From positions 124,001-188,000 of the forward strand of contig JAKLJP010000009.1 of assembly GCA_023151115.1 (NCBI GenBank): DNA of 64,000 nucleotides. The letters are read 5' to 3'. The position numbers were made by a program, and so were the translations under genes. Shown here in pieces: positions 53,956 to 61,485 of the stretch (position 1 is the stretch's first letter; every line of letters begins with the position of its first letter). This DNA comes from Anaerolineae bacterium (GTDB lineage: Bacteria > Chloroflexota > Anaerolineae > 4572-78 > J111). The notes below the pieces were generated by a model, which was not told where the DNA came from, ran no database searches, and saw only the letters and a list, made by a program, of their open reading frames with translations.

Positions 53956-55427
53956 TTTCTCAGCAGGACGGTTTCGGGTTCAGGCAGCGAGGTGGACAGG
54001 CCCCACCTGTGCGCCAGGGCCGCCAGTGCCCCCTCAAACACAGCCAGGGGCGCGCGAGCCACGCCCGTGCCAATCTGGCCGACGGTGGGGCTGGTTTCGT
54101 GCAGTACGCCGGTGGTAATAAAGGGCACTATCCGGGTTTCGACTACCCGGCGCACGTCAATCCCCAGCGGGGTGTTGGCCGCGTTCATGGGCGGTAGACT
54201 GAATTTTCGGTGCGCCGCCAGGGTAATCAGGCGCAGCTCCTCGACCGCCGCAATTTCGGCGGCCAGGCTGCCGCCGACAAAAGCGGCAATGGTTGGCGCG
54301 CCGGCAATGGCCATGCCGCCCAGGCCGCAGGTTTCGATGATGGCGCTGTCGCCAATATCCCCGGCGGCATCGGCCACCGAATAGCCGGTGTAGTAAACGG
54401 CCTCGTCCATCGGCGAGACCGGCGCAACCAGCCACTCATCGCCCAGCCCGCCGACGCGCAGAGCAAAATCCACCCCGTTACGGGCCATGGCTGTAACCAA
54501 CGTGCTGTAAGGGATGCCGTGGGCCGCGTCCATCGTCGCCTTGACCGCGGCCATAGTAAAGTTGAGAAAGAAGTGGTTGTTATTGGCCATAAAGCGGACG
54601 ATGCCCGCCGCCGTCTCGCCGGATACCCCGGCTTCGAGCATAGGGGGCAGCAGGGTTTTGACCAGCAGCGAGGTGCAGGCGGCGCTGCGGGCGTGGCACT
54701 CGTCGCCCATTTGCAGCCCCTGGGCCACAATGTCAAACACATTTAGCGGGCCGCCCTGCCGCAATGCTGCGCCCACCGCCGGTCCCAGAGTGTCACGTAT
54801 CCAGGTTAACCGCTCCAGGGTGGCCTCATCACACAGGCCAAACCAGAGGGTATTGCCCCGGCCTTCGTTGAAGGTGGAAAAGCCGTAGGTGTCAAAAGTC
54901 TCGTTCCGCACCACCAGCACCGGCATAGACGGCGAGACGATGCCGGTCATCGGCCCAACCGCTTGATAGCGGTGATTGGGACTCAGGCTGACTTGCCCGC
55001 TTGCAATCAGCTTTTCTGCCGCTTCATTGTCTGTAGCCCAGCCCTCAAAGCGAATTGCACCCAATACAGCCCGCTTTTGGGGGCCGCACATGCGCTCCCA
55101 CGAAATCGGCGGACCGGCGTGGAGAATGGTCCGGCCGGTCAAACCCAACGCCTGGGCCGCCGGCTGCACGTCCACCACCTGGGGCTGCGAGGCCAGAATC
55201 CGCTCGACGGCCTCCCGGTTGGCCGCATCAATTTTTTCGGCCAGTTCCCGCGTCCCGTCGGTCTGTTTCAGAATTTCGACCAGGGCGGTATTGCCTCCGG
55301 CGGGTGGCTGCCAGTCCACTTCGACCACCGGCACGTCCTGCTGGCGCAGCGTTTCGGCAAAGGTGCCGATGCCGATATTGACGACTTGCAGCGGCGTTTT
55401 AAATAACTCAACAGAGATTTCCGGCAC
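53952..55427 (-). CDS. ylbE: YlbE family protein (DUF1116)
   Basis: 491 residues, GTG start with GAGGATG upstream (family start begins about here). DUF1116 landmarks: VVEVDWQPPAGGN near 34-46, GPPISWERMCGPQKRAVLGA near 104-123, a central GDECHARSAACTSLL near 241-255, and MANNNHFFLNFTMAAVKA near 279. With FdrA it is a component of oxamate transcarbamylase in enterobacteria. First of three tightly packed genes (ylbE, 210-residue protein, fdrA). Length is normal. Confidence 0.88.
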   Translation of the reverse strand: MPEISVELFKTPLQVVNIGIGTFAETLRQQDVPVVEVDWQPPAGGNTALVEILKQTDGTRELAEKIDAANREAVERILASQPQVVDVQPAAQALGLTGRTILHAGPPISWERMCGPQKRAVLGAIRFEGWATDNEAAEKLIASGQVSLSPNHRYQAVGPMTGIVSPSMPVLVVRNETFDTYGFSTFNEGRGNTLWFGLCDEATLERLTWIRDTLGPAVGAALRQGGPLNVFDIVAQGLQMGDECHARSAACTSLLVKTLLPPMLEAGVSGETAAGIVRFMANNNHFFLNFTMAAVKATMDAAHGIPYSTLVTAMARNGVDFALRVGGLGDEWLVAPVSPMDEAVYYTGYSVADAAGDIGDSAIIETCGLGGMAIAGAPTIAAFVGGSLAAEIAAVEELRLITLAAHRKFSLPPMNAANTPLGIDVRRVVETRIVPFITTGVLHETSPTVGQIGTGVARAPLAVFEGALAALAHRWGLSTSLPEPETVLLRK

Positions 55428-55447
55428 GGTTCATCCTCATCACATCT

Positions 55448-55556
55448 TGCTCAGATTTACACGGAGTTTCGCAGAGAAGAGGCAGAGAAACGCGGAGAGA
55501 GTCAGAGAAAAATCTCTGTGCCCCTCTGTGTTTCTCTGAGTGTCTCTGTGACCATT
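55448..55556. repeat. CAGAGAAACGCGGAGAGAG / CTCTGTGTTTCTCTG repeat
   Basis: Left half has CGCAGAGAAGAGGCAGAGAA and GCGGAGAGAGTCAGAG; right half mirrors it with CTCTGTGTTTCTCTGAGTGT. It fills the gap between ylbE and osmC genes. Confidence 0.65.
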
Positions 55557-55571
55557 TTTTATAGATTTGCC

Positions 55572-55976
55572 TCATGGTTCAATCGTCTCGGCCACCATAT
55601 TAATCGGGCAGGCGGCGGTGATGGTGTTGCTGACAAAACAAACCCGGCGGGCCTGCTCGATGAGCGGCTGTAACTGGTCGGGTGGCAGATCGGCCTGGAT
55701 CAGCAAATCAATCGAGTCGAAGCGGAACTCCTTTTCATGTTTGCGGGCCGACACGCCCACTTTCAACTGGCCCAGGGTCAGCCGGCGCTTTTTGGCGACG
55801 TGAGCCACAGCCAGACACATACAGGTTCCGACGGCCACCAGCAGGTAATCGGTAGGCATGGGGCCAGTGTCTTCGCCGCCGTATTCCGGCGCTTCGTCGC
55901 CTTTGAGGTGGTGCAGGCCGCGCACCTCGATCTCGGTCTGGTAGTCGCGCAGCCAGTTAATTTTGACTCGACTCAT
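55572..55976 (-). CDS. OsmC/Ohr family protein
   Basis: 134 residues. The two redox Cys of the family are visible: VGTCMCLAVAHVAKKRRLTL near 61-80 and RRVCFVSNTITAACPI near 111-126. Such proteins reduce organic peroxides or act as thiol-based detoxifiers. ATG 55976 (MSRVKINWL) is preferred because the longer frame from 56156 runs through an intergenic repeat. Next to a flavoprotein disulfide reductase-like gene, together suggesting thiol/peroxide chemistry in the cluster. Confidence 0.85.
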   Translation of the reverse strand: MSRVKINWLRDYQTEIEVRGLHHLKGDEAPEYGGEDTGPMPTDYLLVAVGTCMCLAVAHVAKKRRLTLGQLKVGVSARKHEKEFRFDSIDLLIQADLPPDQLQPLIEQARRVCFVSNTITAACPINMVAETIEP

Positions 55977-55991
55977 CGGACTTCTCGAAAA

Positions 55992-56058
55992 TAAACCACA
56001 GATTGCGCAGATTTCAGAGAAAAATAAAAATTTGTGTAATCGGTGAAATCTGTGGTTA
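55992..56058. repeat. AACCACAGATT..AATCTGTGGTT inverted repeat
   Basis: ACCACAGATTGCGCAGATTT is mirrored by GGTGAAATCTGTGGTT around an AT-rich centre. Confidence 0.7.
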
Positions 56059-56094
56059 AAGTTTTTGTTGTTGGTGCCACAGGTTCGTGAATGC

Positions 56095-56391
56095 TCAATT
56101 GTCCTTTGACCGCGGCCAGGAGTGCTTGGGCCAGCCCTGCTGCTGCGGATGAACAAAAAAGAGCTGCATCATGCGGTGGCGCAGCGGCCAGGGAGTCAGC
56201 TTGAAGCCGGGCAGAAAGAAAATTCGCAGCAACGTGTAAATCAGCCCCTTTTTGGGATAGGGTGGCTGGCCGGTTTGGGGATATTGGCTCAACATGCTGT
56301 TTTGGGCCACTTCCATCAGCAAGCCCTCGGTCAAAACCCTGAACTTTTGTAGAAGGGTGGTTGGGCCGGACTTTTTGCCGATAATCGCCAT
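56095..56391 (-). CDS. Small hypothetical protein of nitrogen cluster
   Basis: 98 residues, basic, with a central hydrophobic stretch YPKKGLIYTLLRIFFLPGF that may lie on a membrane. No family recognised. TAGGAG lies 9 nt before the ATG at 56391, giving good support that it is translated. Located between the flavoprotein and osmC genes. Confidence 0.6.
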   Translation of the reverse strand: MAIIGKKSGPTTLLQKFRVLTEGLLMEVAQNSMLSQYPQTGQPPYPKKGLIYTLLRIFFLPGFKLTPWPLRHRMMQLFFVHPQQQGWPKHSWPRSKDN

Positions 56392-56404
56392 AATCTCATC
56401 TCCT

Positions 56405-56504
56405 AATTGTGAATTGTGAATTGTCAATCGTGAATTGTTAATGAGCCTCTGACGCTACCAATTCGTTCACAATTTACAATTCATTATTCACAATTCACAA
56501 TTTG
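56405..56504. repeat. ATTGTGAATTGTGAATTG stutter inverted repeat
   Basis: TTGTGAATTGTGAATTGTCA is mirrored by TTCACAATTTACAATTCATT and CACAATTCACAATTTG. One of the clearest stutter elements. Confidence 0.75.
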
Positions 56505-57842
56505 TTATTTCTTCGCTGCCGCGTCTCGCAGGGCGGCCTGGGCAGCCAGGGCAATAGGCTCGTTGAGCGCGCCGATGGGCGGCGAGTAGACATTTTCCAT
56601 GGTTGCCAGTTCTTCCAACGTTGACTCCTTGCGGATGGCAAAGGCCATAAAGTCGGCCCGCTCTTTGACCCCATCGCCGCCGGCAAACTGCGCGCCCAGA
56701 ACCCGGTGCGTCTTGGGGTCGGCCAGCAGCTTGACGTGCATTTTTTCGTGGGTGGGGTAGTAGCGGGCGGCGGTAATGCCAGTTGCCCGACCCACGATGT
56801 AGGGCATGCCCATCGCTTTGGCGATAGTCTCCGAAATGAGCGCGCCGCCCACCTGGACCTTGCCGCCGATAATGCCCCAGGGCACAAATACTTCCTGGAA
56901 GGGCCGGTCGCCGCCGGCAGCGTTGTAACCGGCGATTTTACCCATCGGGTAGGCGTAGGAGCCGGGTAACAACTGGATGGGGATTTTGAGCAGGCCGTGC
57001 ATCACCTCGACGCACGCGCCGGCAGCGTACACATCCGGCACGCTGGTGCGCATGTGGTCGTCCACCACAATCGCGCCGGTGGAGCCGATTTTGCAGCCAA
57101 TGGATTGGGCTAAGGCCGTGGCCGGCTTCATCGTGGTAGCGACAAACGCCATTTCCGCGGGAATCTCGCCATCGCTGGTCTCAACGCTGGTCAGGCGGTT
57201 GTTCTGCCCTTTGAAACCCAGCAGCTTGGCCCCCAGGTGTAGTTTGACCCCCATCTCCTCCAGCGAGTCCTGCACCGGCTTCATCATATCCGGATCGGCA
57301 AAGTCGGACAGCAGCCAGGGGGCTTCGTCCACTAGATGGGTTTCGATGCCGCGATGGGGCAGCGCCGAAATCAGTTCCAGGCCGAGCGGCTTGGCTTTGT
57401 AGACAACCGCCCGTTTCACCTGGTCAAGCTGCTTGTCCAACTCCATGGCCCGGCGAATGTTTTTGATATATTCCACCCCGCCCAGGTCTGTGCCCGGCAC
57501 GTCGGGCGGGTCGTATTCCCAGCCGGTGGCAATAATCAGCTTGTCGAAGGGGAATTTTTCTTCGCCGGCGTAGACCACCCGCTCGCTCATATCAATCCGG
57601 GTGACAACGGTACAAGGGCGCACGTCAAGGCCCATTTCTTTGTAAAAATCGGGTGTTTGCATGAACAGGCCGTCAAACTTTTCAATCTCGCGCCCAAAGA
57701 CGTAGGGAATGCCGCACGGGCTGTAGGCAATATCTTCAAATTCGGTCAGCAAGGTGACGCTCAAAGAGCGGTCGTGCTGAATGGCGATGGTGGCCGCGCC
57801 CGTGCCCGCCGCGCCGCCGCCGACGACAACGATTTTGGTCAT
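56505..57842 (-). CDS. CoA-disulfide reductase-like flavoprotein with degenerate NAD(P)H motif
   Basis: 445 residues of the class III pyridine-nucleotide-disulfide oxidoreductases. FAD site VVGGGAAGTGAATIA at 5-19, the redox Cys in SPCGIPYVFG near 42, ATGWEYDPP near 107 and the second FAD motif VYAAGACVEV near 267; a C-terminal dimerisation domain follows. The expected NAD(P)H motif (GxGxxG/A) is replaced by AVVYKAKPLGLEL near 144-156, with its first glycines lost. The enzyme may therefore use another electron donor or have lost reductase activity. GAGGAGGGATC gives a strong start. It takes the position that a flavoprotein has in the Nit1 clusters but belongs to another fold group. Confidence 0.85.
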   Translation of the reverse strand: MTKIVVVGGGAAGTGAATIAIQHDRSLSVTLLTEFEDIAYSPCGIPYVFGREIEKFDGLFMQTPDFYKEMGLDVRPCTVVTRIDMSERVVYAGEEKFPFDKLIIATGWEYDPPDVPGTDLGGVEYIKNIRRAMELDKQLDQVKRAVVYKAKPLGLELISALPHRGIETHLVDEAPWLLSDFADPDMMKPVQDSLEEMGVKLHLGAKLLGFKGQNNRLTSVETSDGEIPAEMAFVATTMKPATALAQSIGCKIGSTGAIVVDDHMRTSVPDVYAAGACVEVMHGLLKIPIQLLPGSYAYPMGKIAGYNAAGGDRPFQEVFVPWGIIGGKVQVGGALISETIAKAMGMPYIVGRATGITAARYYPTHEKMHVKLLADPKTHRVLGAQFAGGDGVKERADFMAFAIRKESTLEELATMENVYSPPIGALNEPIALAAQAALRDAAAKK

Positions 57843-57844
57843 GA

Positions 57845-57897
57845 TGATCCCTCCTCGAAATACGACCGCCGACGACAGACCGCCGACCGCCGCAGAT
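57845..57897. repeat. ACCGCCGACGACAGACCGCC stutter repeat
   Basis: ACCGCCGAC words repeated three to four times. A similar, mirrored tract lies at 48818-48886 in the ABC-F leader, where it forms a large hairpin before the ribosome-binding site. Confidence 0.6.
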
Positions 57898-57927
57898 TAT
57901 CTATTTCCAGCGATGCGATAGTTTCAA

Positions 57928-58022
57928 TCACGAATAACGCGAATGGACGAATGACGCCAATTTTTAAGTAAACCTCATCGAAATATTCGTGATATTCGCT
58001 CATTTGTGCCATTCGTGATGAA
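57928..58022. repeat. CGAATAACGCGAATGGACGA / TTCGTGATATTCG repeat
   Basis: ACGAATAACGCGAATGGACG is mirrored by ATATTCGTGATATTCGCTC and GCCATTCGTGAT. Confidence 0.65.
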
Positions 58023-58066
58023 AAAACCTGGTCTTTTGCCTAAAGTAATCAGGATAGCACTCAGCT

Positions 58067-59056
58067 TTAGTTTTTTGGCGAAAAGCCAATAAAAGGTTCT
58101 TCGCTAAAATCCCACAAAACAGCTTCAGCCTGCTTTTGGCGCAGGCTGACCTGCGAACCGGGCGCAACCTGCCCAATCACAGCGCAGGTAATGTCGTGGT
58201 TGGCAAAGGTTTGCTGCACCCTCGCCACGTGTTCGGGGCGCACGGCCAGCACAAAACCGTAGCTGGGAAAGGCTAACAGCCAATCCAGAAAACGGTCTTC
58301 AGCCTCCATGGGCCGGGGAATACAGTCCAGGTCAACCGCTGCGCCCACCCCCGACAGTTCCAGCATCATCAGCAGCGAGCCGAGCAGCCCGGCCATGCTG
58401 ATGTCGCGTCCGGCGTCGCACCAGCCGGCTTCGGCAAGGGTGGGCAGCAGGGCCAAATCATGGCGCAGTTCAGGCCCAGCCAGATGAGCCGAGCAGTCCC
58501 AGAATTGAAAGCGCGGGTGAAACTGGCCGCGCAGGTTGGTGACGTGCAGCAAGGCGTCGCCGGGGCGGGCGTTGAAGCTGCTCAGCAGCTTTTTGGCTCG
58601 GCCCAAAATACAGGCCGCCACCGAGGCAAACTGGCTGTTGGCAGTCAGATGCCCCCCGACCATAGCCACCTCGTAGCGGGCACAGCCATCGCGCAGCCCG
58701 CGCATGATGGTGGTCGCCGCCTCGGTGTTTTCGGCTAAGATGACGTTGACCAGCGCCAGCGGGTAGCCGCCCATAGCGTAAATATCGTTGACATTGGTCA
58801 AAATGGCCGAGCGTCCAGCCAGGTACGGTTCGCTCTGCACCAATGGCGGGTAAATTACTTCCGCCGCCAGCAGCAGGTAGCCGTCTGCCGTTTCAATCGC
58901 CGCCGTATCATCGCCCAGTTGAACCGGCCGCCCTTCGACCAAAGGCTGGTGCGGAATCAGGTCGTCCCGCAGCACGCCAATCTCTTGTTTGCGCTGCCAG
59001 GCCGGGGCGGCCCGCAGGGCGCTGATCAAATCTTCCAGACGGGTCGGGTCAGGCAT
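58067..59056 (-). CDS. Sll0787-type AIR synthase-like protein
   Basis: 329 residues of the PurM/ThiL/SelD fold. VQLGDDTAAIETADG near 42-56 corresponds to the ATP/metal-binding Asp loop, NVNDIYAMGGYPLALVNV near 87-104 to the second Asp and Gly loop, and GGHLTANSQ near 134. The family belongs to the conserved Nit1/nitrogen-starvation clusters and is thought to be an ATP-dependent enzyme of unknown substrate. The ATG overlaps the GNAT gene stop by 8 nt, so both are coupled. In mycobacteria the two activities are also found associated. Confidence 0.88.
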   Translation of the reverse strand: MPDPTRLEDLISALRAAPAWQRKQEIGVLRDDLIPHQPLVEGRPVQLGDDTAAIETADGYLLLAAEVIYPPLVQSEPYLAGRSAILTNVNDIYAMGGYPLALVNVILAENTEAATTIMRGLRDGCARYEVAMVGGHLTANSQFASVAACILGRAKKLLSSFNARPGDALLHVTNLRGQFHPRFQFWDCSAHLAGPELRHDLALLPTLAEAGWCDAGRDISMAGLLGSLLMMLELSGVGAAVDLDCIPRPMEAEDRFLDWLLAFPSYGFVLAVRPEHVARVQQTFANHDITCAVIGQVAPGSQVSLRQKQAEAVLWDFSEEPFIGFSPKN

Positions 59057-59555
59057 GGGCCAATTGAGCGGCGGGCCGCGTTTCCAGCCATAACTGGGCA
59101 GACAGGTTGGCCTCCATCAGTTGGTGCGGTTGACCGTAGTGCAGCACCGGCTCACCGATACAGCACCAGCCCAGGCGTTGGAAAAAGCGCACATTTTGTA
59201 GTTGAATGTAGGCCAGAAAGCGGCGGCAGCCGCGCTCGTGGACGGTGCGTTCGGCCAGGCGGTCCAGCAGCGGCCCCACCGCCGGCCGGTGCTGGCGGTA
59301 TGCTTTCAGCACGGCCATGCGCCCGCCATACCAGATGCCCGGCTCGGCTTCGTACACCCGCACCGCCCCGGCTGCCCGCCCAGTCGCCTGATCTACGGCG
59401 ATAATGTGAATGGCGTGGGCGTCGTGCTCGTCCACGTCAGAGCCAACAAAAAGACCCTGCTCTTCAACAAACACGGCTCGCCGGATGGCAAAATGAGCCT
59501 GGCGCTCGGTCTCGGTTTCGACAATTTTGCAGATGATCTCGTTCATCATAATCAT
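59049..59555 (-). CDS. MSMEG_0567/Sll0786-type GNAT acetyltransferase
   Basis: 168 residues. GNAT core: FAIRRAVFVEEQGLFVGSDV near 22-41, AAGAVRVYEAEPGIWYGGRM near 61-80 and the CoA-binding AVLKAYRQHRPAVGPLLDRL near 81-100, then NVRFFQRLGW near 126. The unusual Gln/His-rich CoA loop replaces RxxGxG. It belongs to the nitrogen-starvation acetyltransferase family of the Nit1 clusters. Start uncertain among ATG 59555, 59549 and 59546; none has a good ribosome-binding site. Confidence 0.86.
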   Translation of the reverse strand: MIMMNEIICKIVETETERQAHFAIRRAVFVEEQGLFVGSDVDEHDAHAIHIIAVDQATGRAAGAVRVYEAEPGIWYGGRMAVLKAYRQHRPAVGPLLDRLAERTVHERGCRRFLAYIQLQNVRFFQRLGWCCIGEPVLHYGQPHQLMEANLSAQLWLETRPAAQLAHA

Positions 59556-59556
59556 T

Positions 59557-59606
59557 GGAGATTAGAGATTGGAGATTGTATTTAATCTCTAATCTCTAAT
59601 CTTTCC
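59557..59606. repeat. TTGGAGATTAGAGATTGGAG stutter inverted repeat
   Basis: GGAGATTAGAGATTGGAGAT is mirrored by AATCTCTAATCTCTAATC. A sister copy lies at 60701-60763, so the radical SAM gene is bracketed by two copies. Confidence 0.75.
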
Positions 59607-59608
59607 CC

Positions 59609-60688
59609 CTATTCGTAAGCGGTCAGGCCGGAACAGGCCCCGCAGCGGGTGCAGCCGGCTTTGCTGTTGCGCCAGCTCAGGCCATATTGGCGGTTGATGG
59701 CGGCAACCTGGCTGTAGATTCGTTTCATAAAGGTGGGGTCGGGCGCAACGGCATCTTGCAGGGGTGTGCCCATAATCGGGCGCAGCGGCACCACAAAGGG
59801 GTAGACGCCAATCTCGGCCAACTGGCGGCAGCCTTTGACAATGGTTTCTTCACTGTCGCCAAACCCGGCGATCACGTAGCTGGAAACCTGGTTGCGTCCA
59901 AAAATTTCCACGGCTCGCCGGTAAGCTTCGTAGTAGCGTGCGATAGGGATGTCAGCCTTGCCGGGGCTGATGCGCCGCCGGGTTTCCTGGTTCAAGCTTT
60001 CCAGGTGGATGCCGACGGTGTCCACCCCGGCCTCGGCCAGAAGCAGCATGTCGTCCAGGTTTTCGGGCGGCTCGAACTGAACCTGGATACCCAACGCCGG
60101 CACAGCGGCCTTAACGGCGTGGACGCATTTAGCCAGGTAATGGACGCCCATATCCCGGTAATTCATGGTACCGGTGGTCATCACAAAATGGCGCACCCCA
60201 TCGAGCCGCGCCGCAGCCTCGGCCACTTCGGCTAACTGCTCCGGGGTTTTGAGGGCCACCGTGTTGCCGCTTTCCAGCGAGTTCTCGATAGCGCAAAATT
60301 GGCAGCGTTCTCCTTCGCGCCGCCAGCGCACACAGCGCTGCGATACGGTGGTGGCCAGCACATCCTGGCCGTGCAGCACGGCAATCTTCCAGTAGGGGAT
60401 GTCGTCGGCGGTTTTGAGCGCATAGAAGCGCGGAGTGGAGGGAAACTCTACCGGAATAATCAACTGACCGTCGCGGGTCAGGTAATACCCATTTTCATTT
60501 TCAACAACGGCGTAAGGAGACTGCGAGGCAAATTGACCCAGGGTCGGCACCATCGCCGCCACGCCGGCCAATACAAAAGCCTTATCATCCGAAGGGCCGG
60601 CCCCACCGCGCCGGCCTCGATGTTCAACCGGCACCTCAATCCGAGCGCCATAACTTTGCAAGTCGAGCAGAATATCTTGTAAGGCCAT
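59609..60688 (-). CDS. MSMEG_0568-type radical SAM protein
   Basis: 359 residues. The iron-sulfur motif is unusual, Cys-x9-Cys-x2-Cys in QRCVRWRREGERCQFCAIE near 117-135, in place of CX3CX2C. TTGTMNYRDMGVHYLAKC near 171 and GIQVQFEPPENLDDMLLLAE near 200 follow the radical SAM barrel. A C-terminal CTRCGACSG adds three more Cys, possibly an auxiliary cluster. The family sits in Nit1/nitrogen-starvation clusters and its reaction is unknown. Family length is normal; the N-terminus (MALQDILLDLQSYGARIE) fits relatives. Confidence 0.9.
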   Translation of the reverse strand: MALQDILLDLQSYGARIEVPVEHRGRRGGAGPSDDKAFVLAGVAAMVPTLGQFASQSPYAVVENENGYYLTRDGQLIIPVEFPSTPRFYALKTADDIPYWKIAVLHGQDVLATTVSQRCVRWRREGERCQFCAIENSLESGNTVALKTPEQLAEVAEAAARLDGVRHFVMTTGTMNYRDMGVHYLAKCVHAVKAAVPALGIQVQFEPPENLDDMLLLAEAGVDTVGIHLESLNQETRRRISPGKADIPIARYYEAYRRAVEIFGRNQVSSYVIAGFGDSEETIVKGCRQLAEIGVYPFVVPLRPIMGTPLQDAVAPDPTFMKRIYSQVAAINRQYGLSWRNSKAGCTRCGACSGLTAYE

Positions 60689-60700
60689 AACATTCCCTCA

Positions 60701-60763
60701 ATTTGGAGATTGGAGATTGGAGATTAGAGATTTTAAATCTCTAATCTCCAATCTCTTTAAAGT
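60701..60763. repeat. TTGGAGATTGGAGATTAGAG stutter inverted repeat
   Basis: TTGGAGATTGGAGATTGGAG then AATCTCTAATCTCCAATC. Partner of 59557-59606. Confidence 0.75.
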
Positions 60764-60785
60764 AGGCCGCGGTGACAAATAAAAA

Positions 60786-61271
60786 TTACAACGTCCAGGT
60801 ATTGAGAATGAGCGCCCCGGTTTTCCAGTGGTCAATGAGACTGTCGAGGACATCCAGGGGATGGAAGGGCGTCACCCCTTCAATCAGGTTGTACTCATGC
60901 ATGCCATAGAGGGCGGTCATGGCAAAGCGGCAGGCATAGATAGTGCTGCCCTCTTTGAGGATAGTTTGCAGTTGGCGGTTAATGGCCAGGTTGCCGGGGA
61001 AGCCTTCCTGTCCCACCGTAGGAAAGCCGCGGCCGGCGGCAGCCATGAGCACGCCAGGGCCGTACAGCGCCAGGCTGGTTTTGAAGCCTTTGCGAGCAAT
61101 GCGGGTGGTCGTGAGCAGGTTAACCAACCCCACCGAGCCTTCAAACGGTACGGTGTGCATCATAATCAAGGCCCGTTCGCCATTTGTTACCTTGTGATCG
61201 GGAAACAGTTTTTCGTCAAGATTAACAAACGAATCACCTTCTTTGGGGCGGGGAATTTCTACTACTGCCAT
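60786..61271 (-). CDS. MSMEG_0572/Sll0783-type nitrogen starvation response protein
   Basis: 161 residues. Core VTNGERALIMMHTVPFEGSV near 29-48, GFKTSLALYGPGVLMAAAGR near 62-81 and IYACRFAMTALYGMHEYNLI near 114-133; the fold resembles DsrE-like proteins, and the single Cys in YACRFAM may be functional. Sll0783 of Synechocystis is strongly induced by nitrogen starvation and needed for polyhydroxybutyrate accumulation. AAGGAG lies 10 nt before the ATG. In other genomes a nitrilase gene follows it; here the radical SAM gene follows directly. Confidence 0.88.
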   Translation of the reverse strand: MAVVEIPRPKEGDSFVNLDEKLFPDHKVTNGERALIMMHTVPFEGSVGLVNLLTTTRIARKGFKTSLALYGPGVLMAAAGRGFPTVGQEGFPGNLAINRQLQTILKEGSTIYACRFAMTALYGMHEYNLIEGVTPFHPLDVLDSLIDHWKTGALILNTWTL

Positions 61272-61399
61272 AATTACATTAACTCCTTTCTCGATGCTTG
61301 TTATTTGCTTGGTTATAAATGAGGGCGATGCTGCTTATTGTCACCGCGGCCCATGCCCTCGTTAGCGACAGTTAGGTTGTTTCAAGAAAATAATTGTCA

Positions 61400-61466
61400 A
61401 CGCTCGTCTTGCGTGTTGCGTCTTACGTAAGATTAACGGAACACGCAAGACGCAACACGTTTTAGG
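61400..61466. repeat. CTTGCGTGTTGCGTCTTACG inverted repeat
   Basis: GTCTTGCGTGTTGCGTCTTA is mirrored by ACACGCAAGACGCAACACG. Family of 9291 and 53260. Confidence 0.7.
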
Positions 61467-61485
61467 TTTAAATCTTGGAGCCCCC

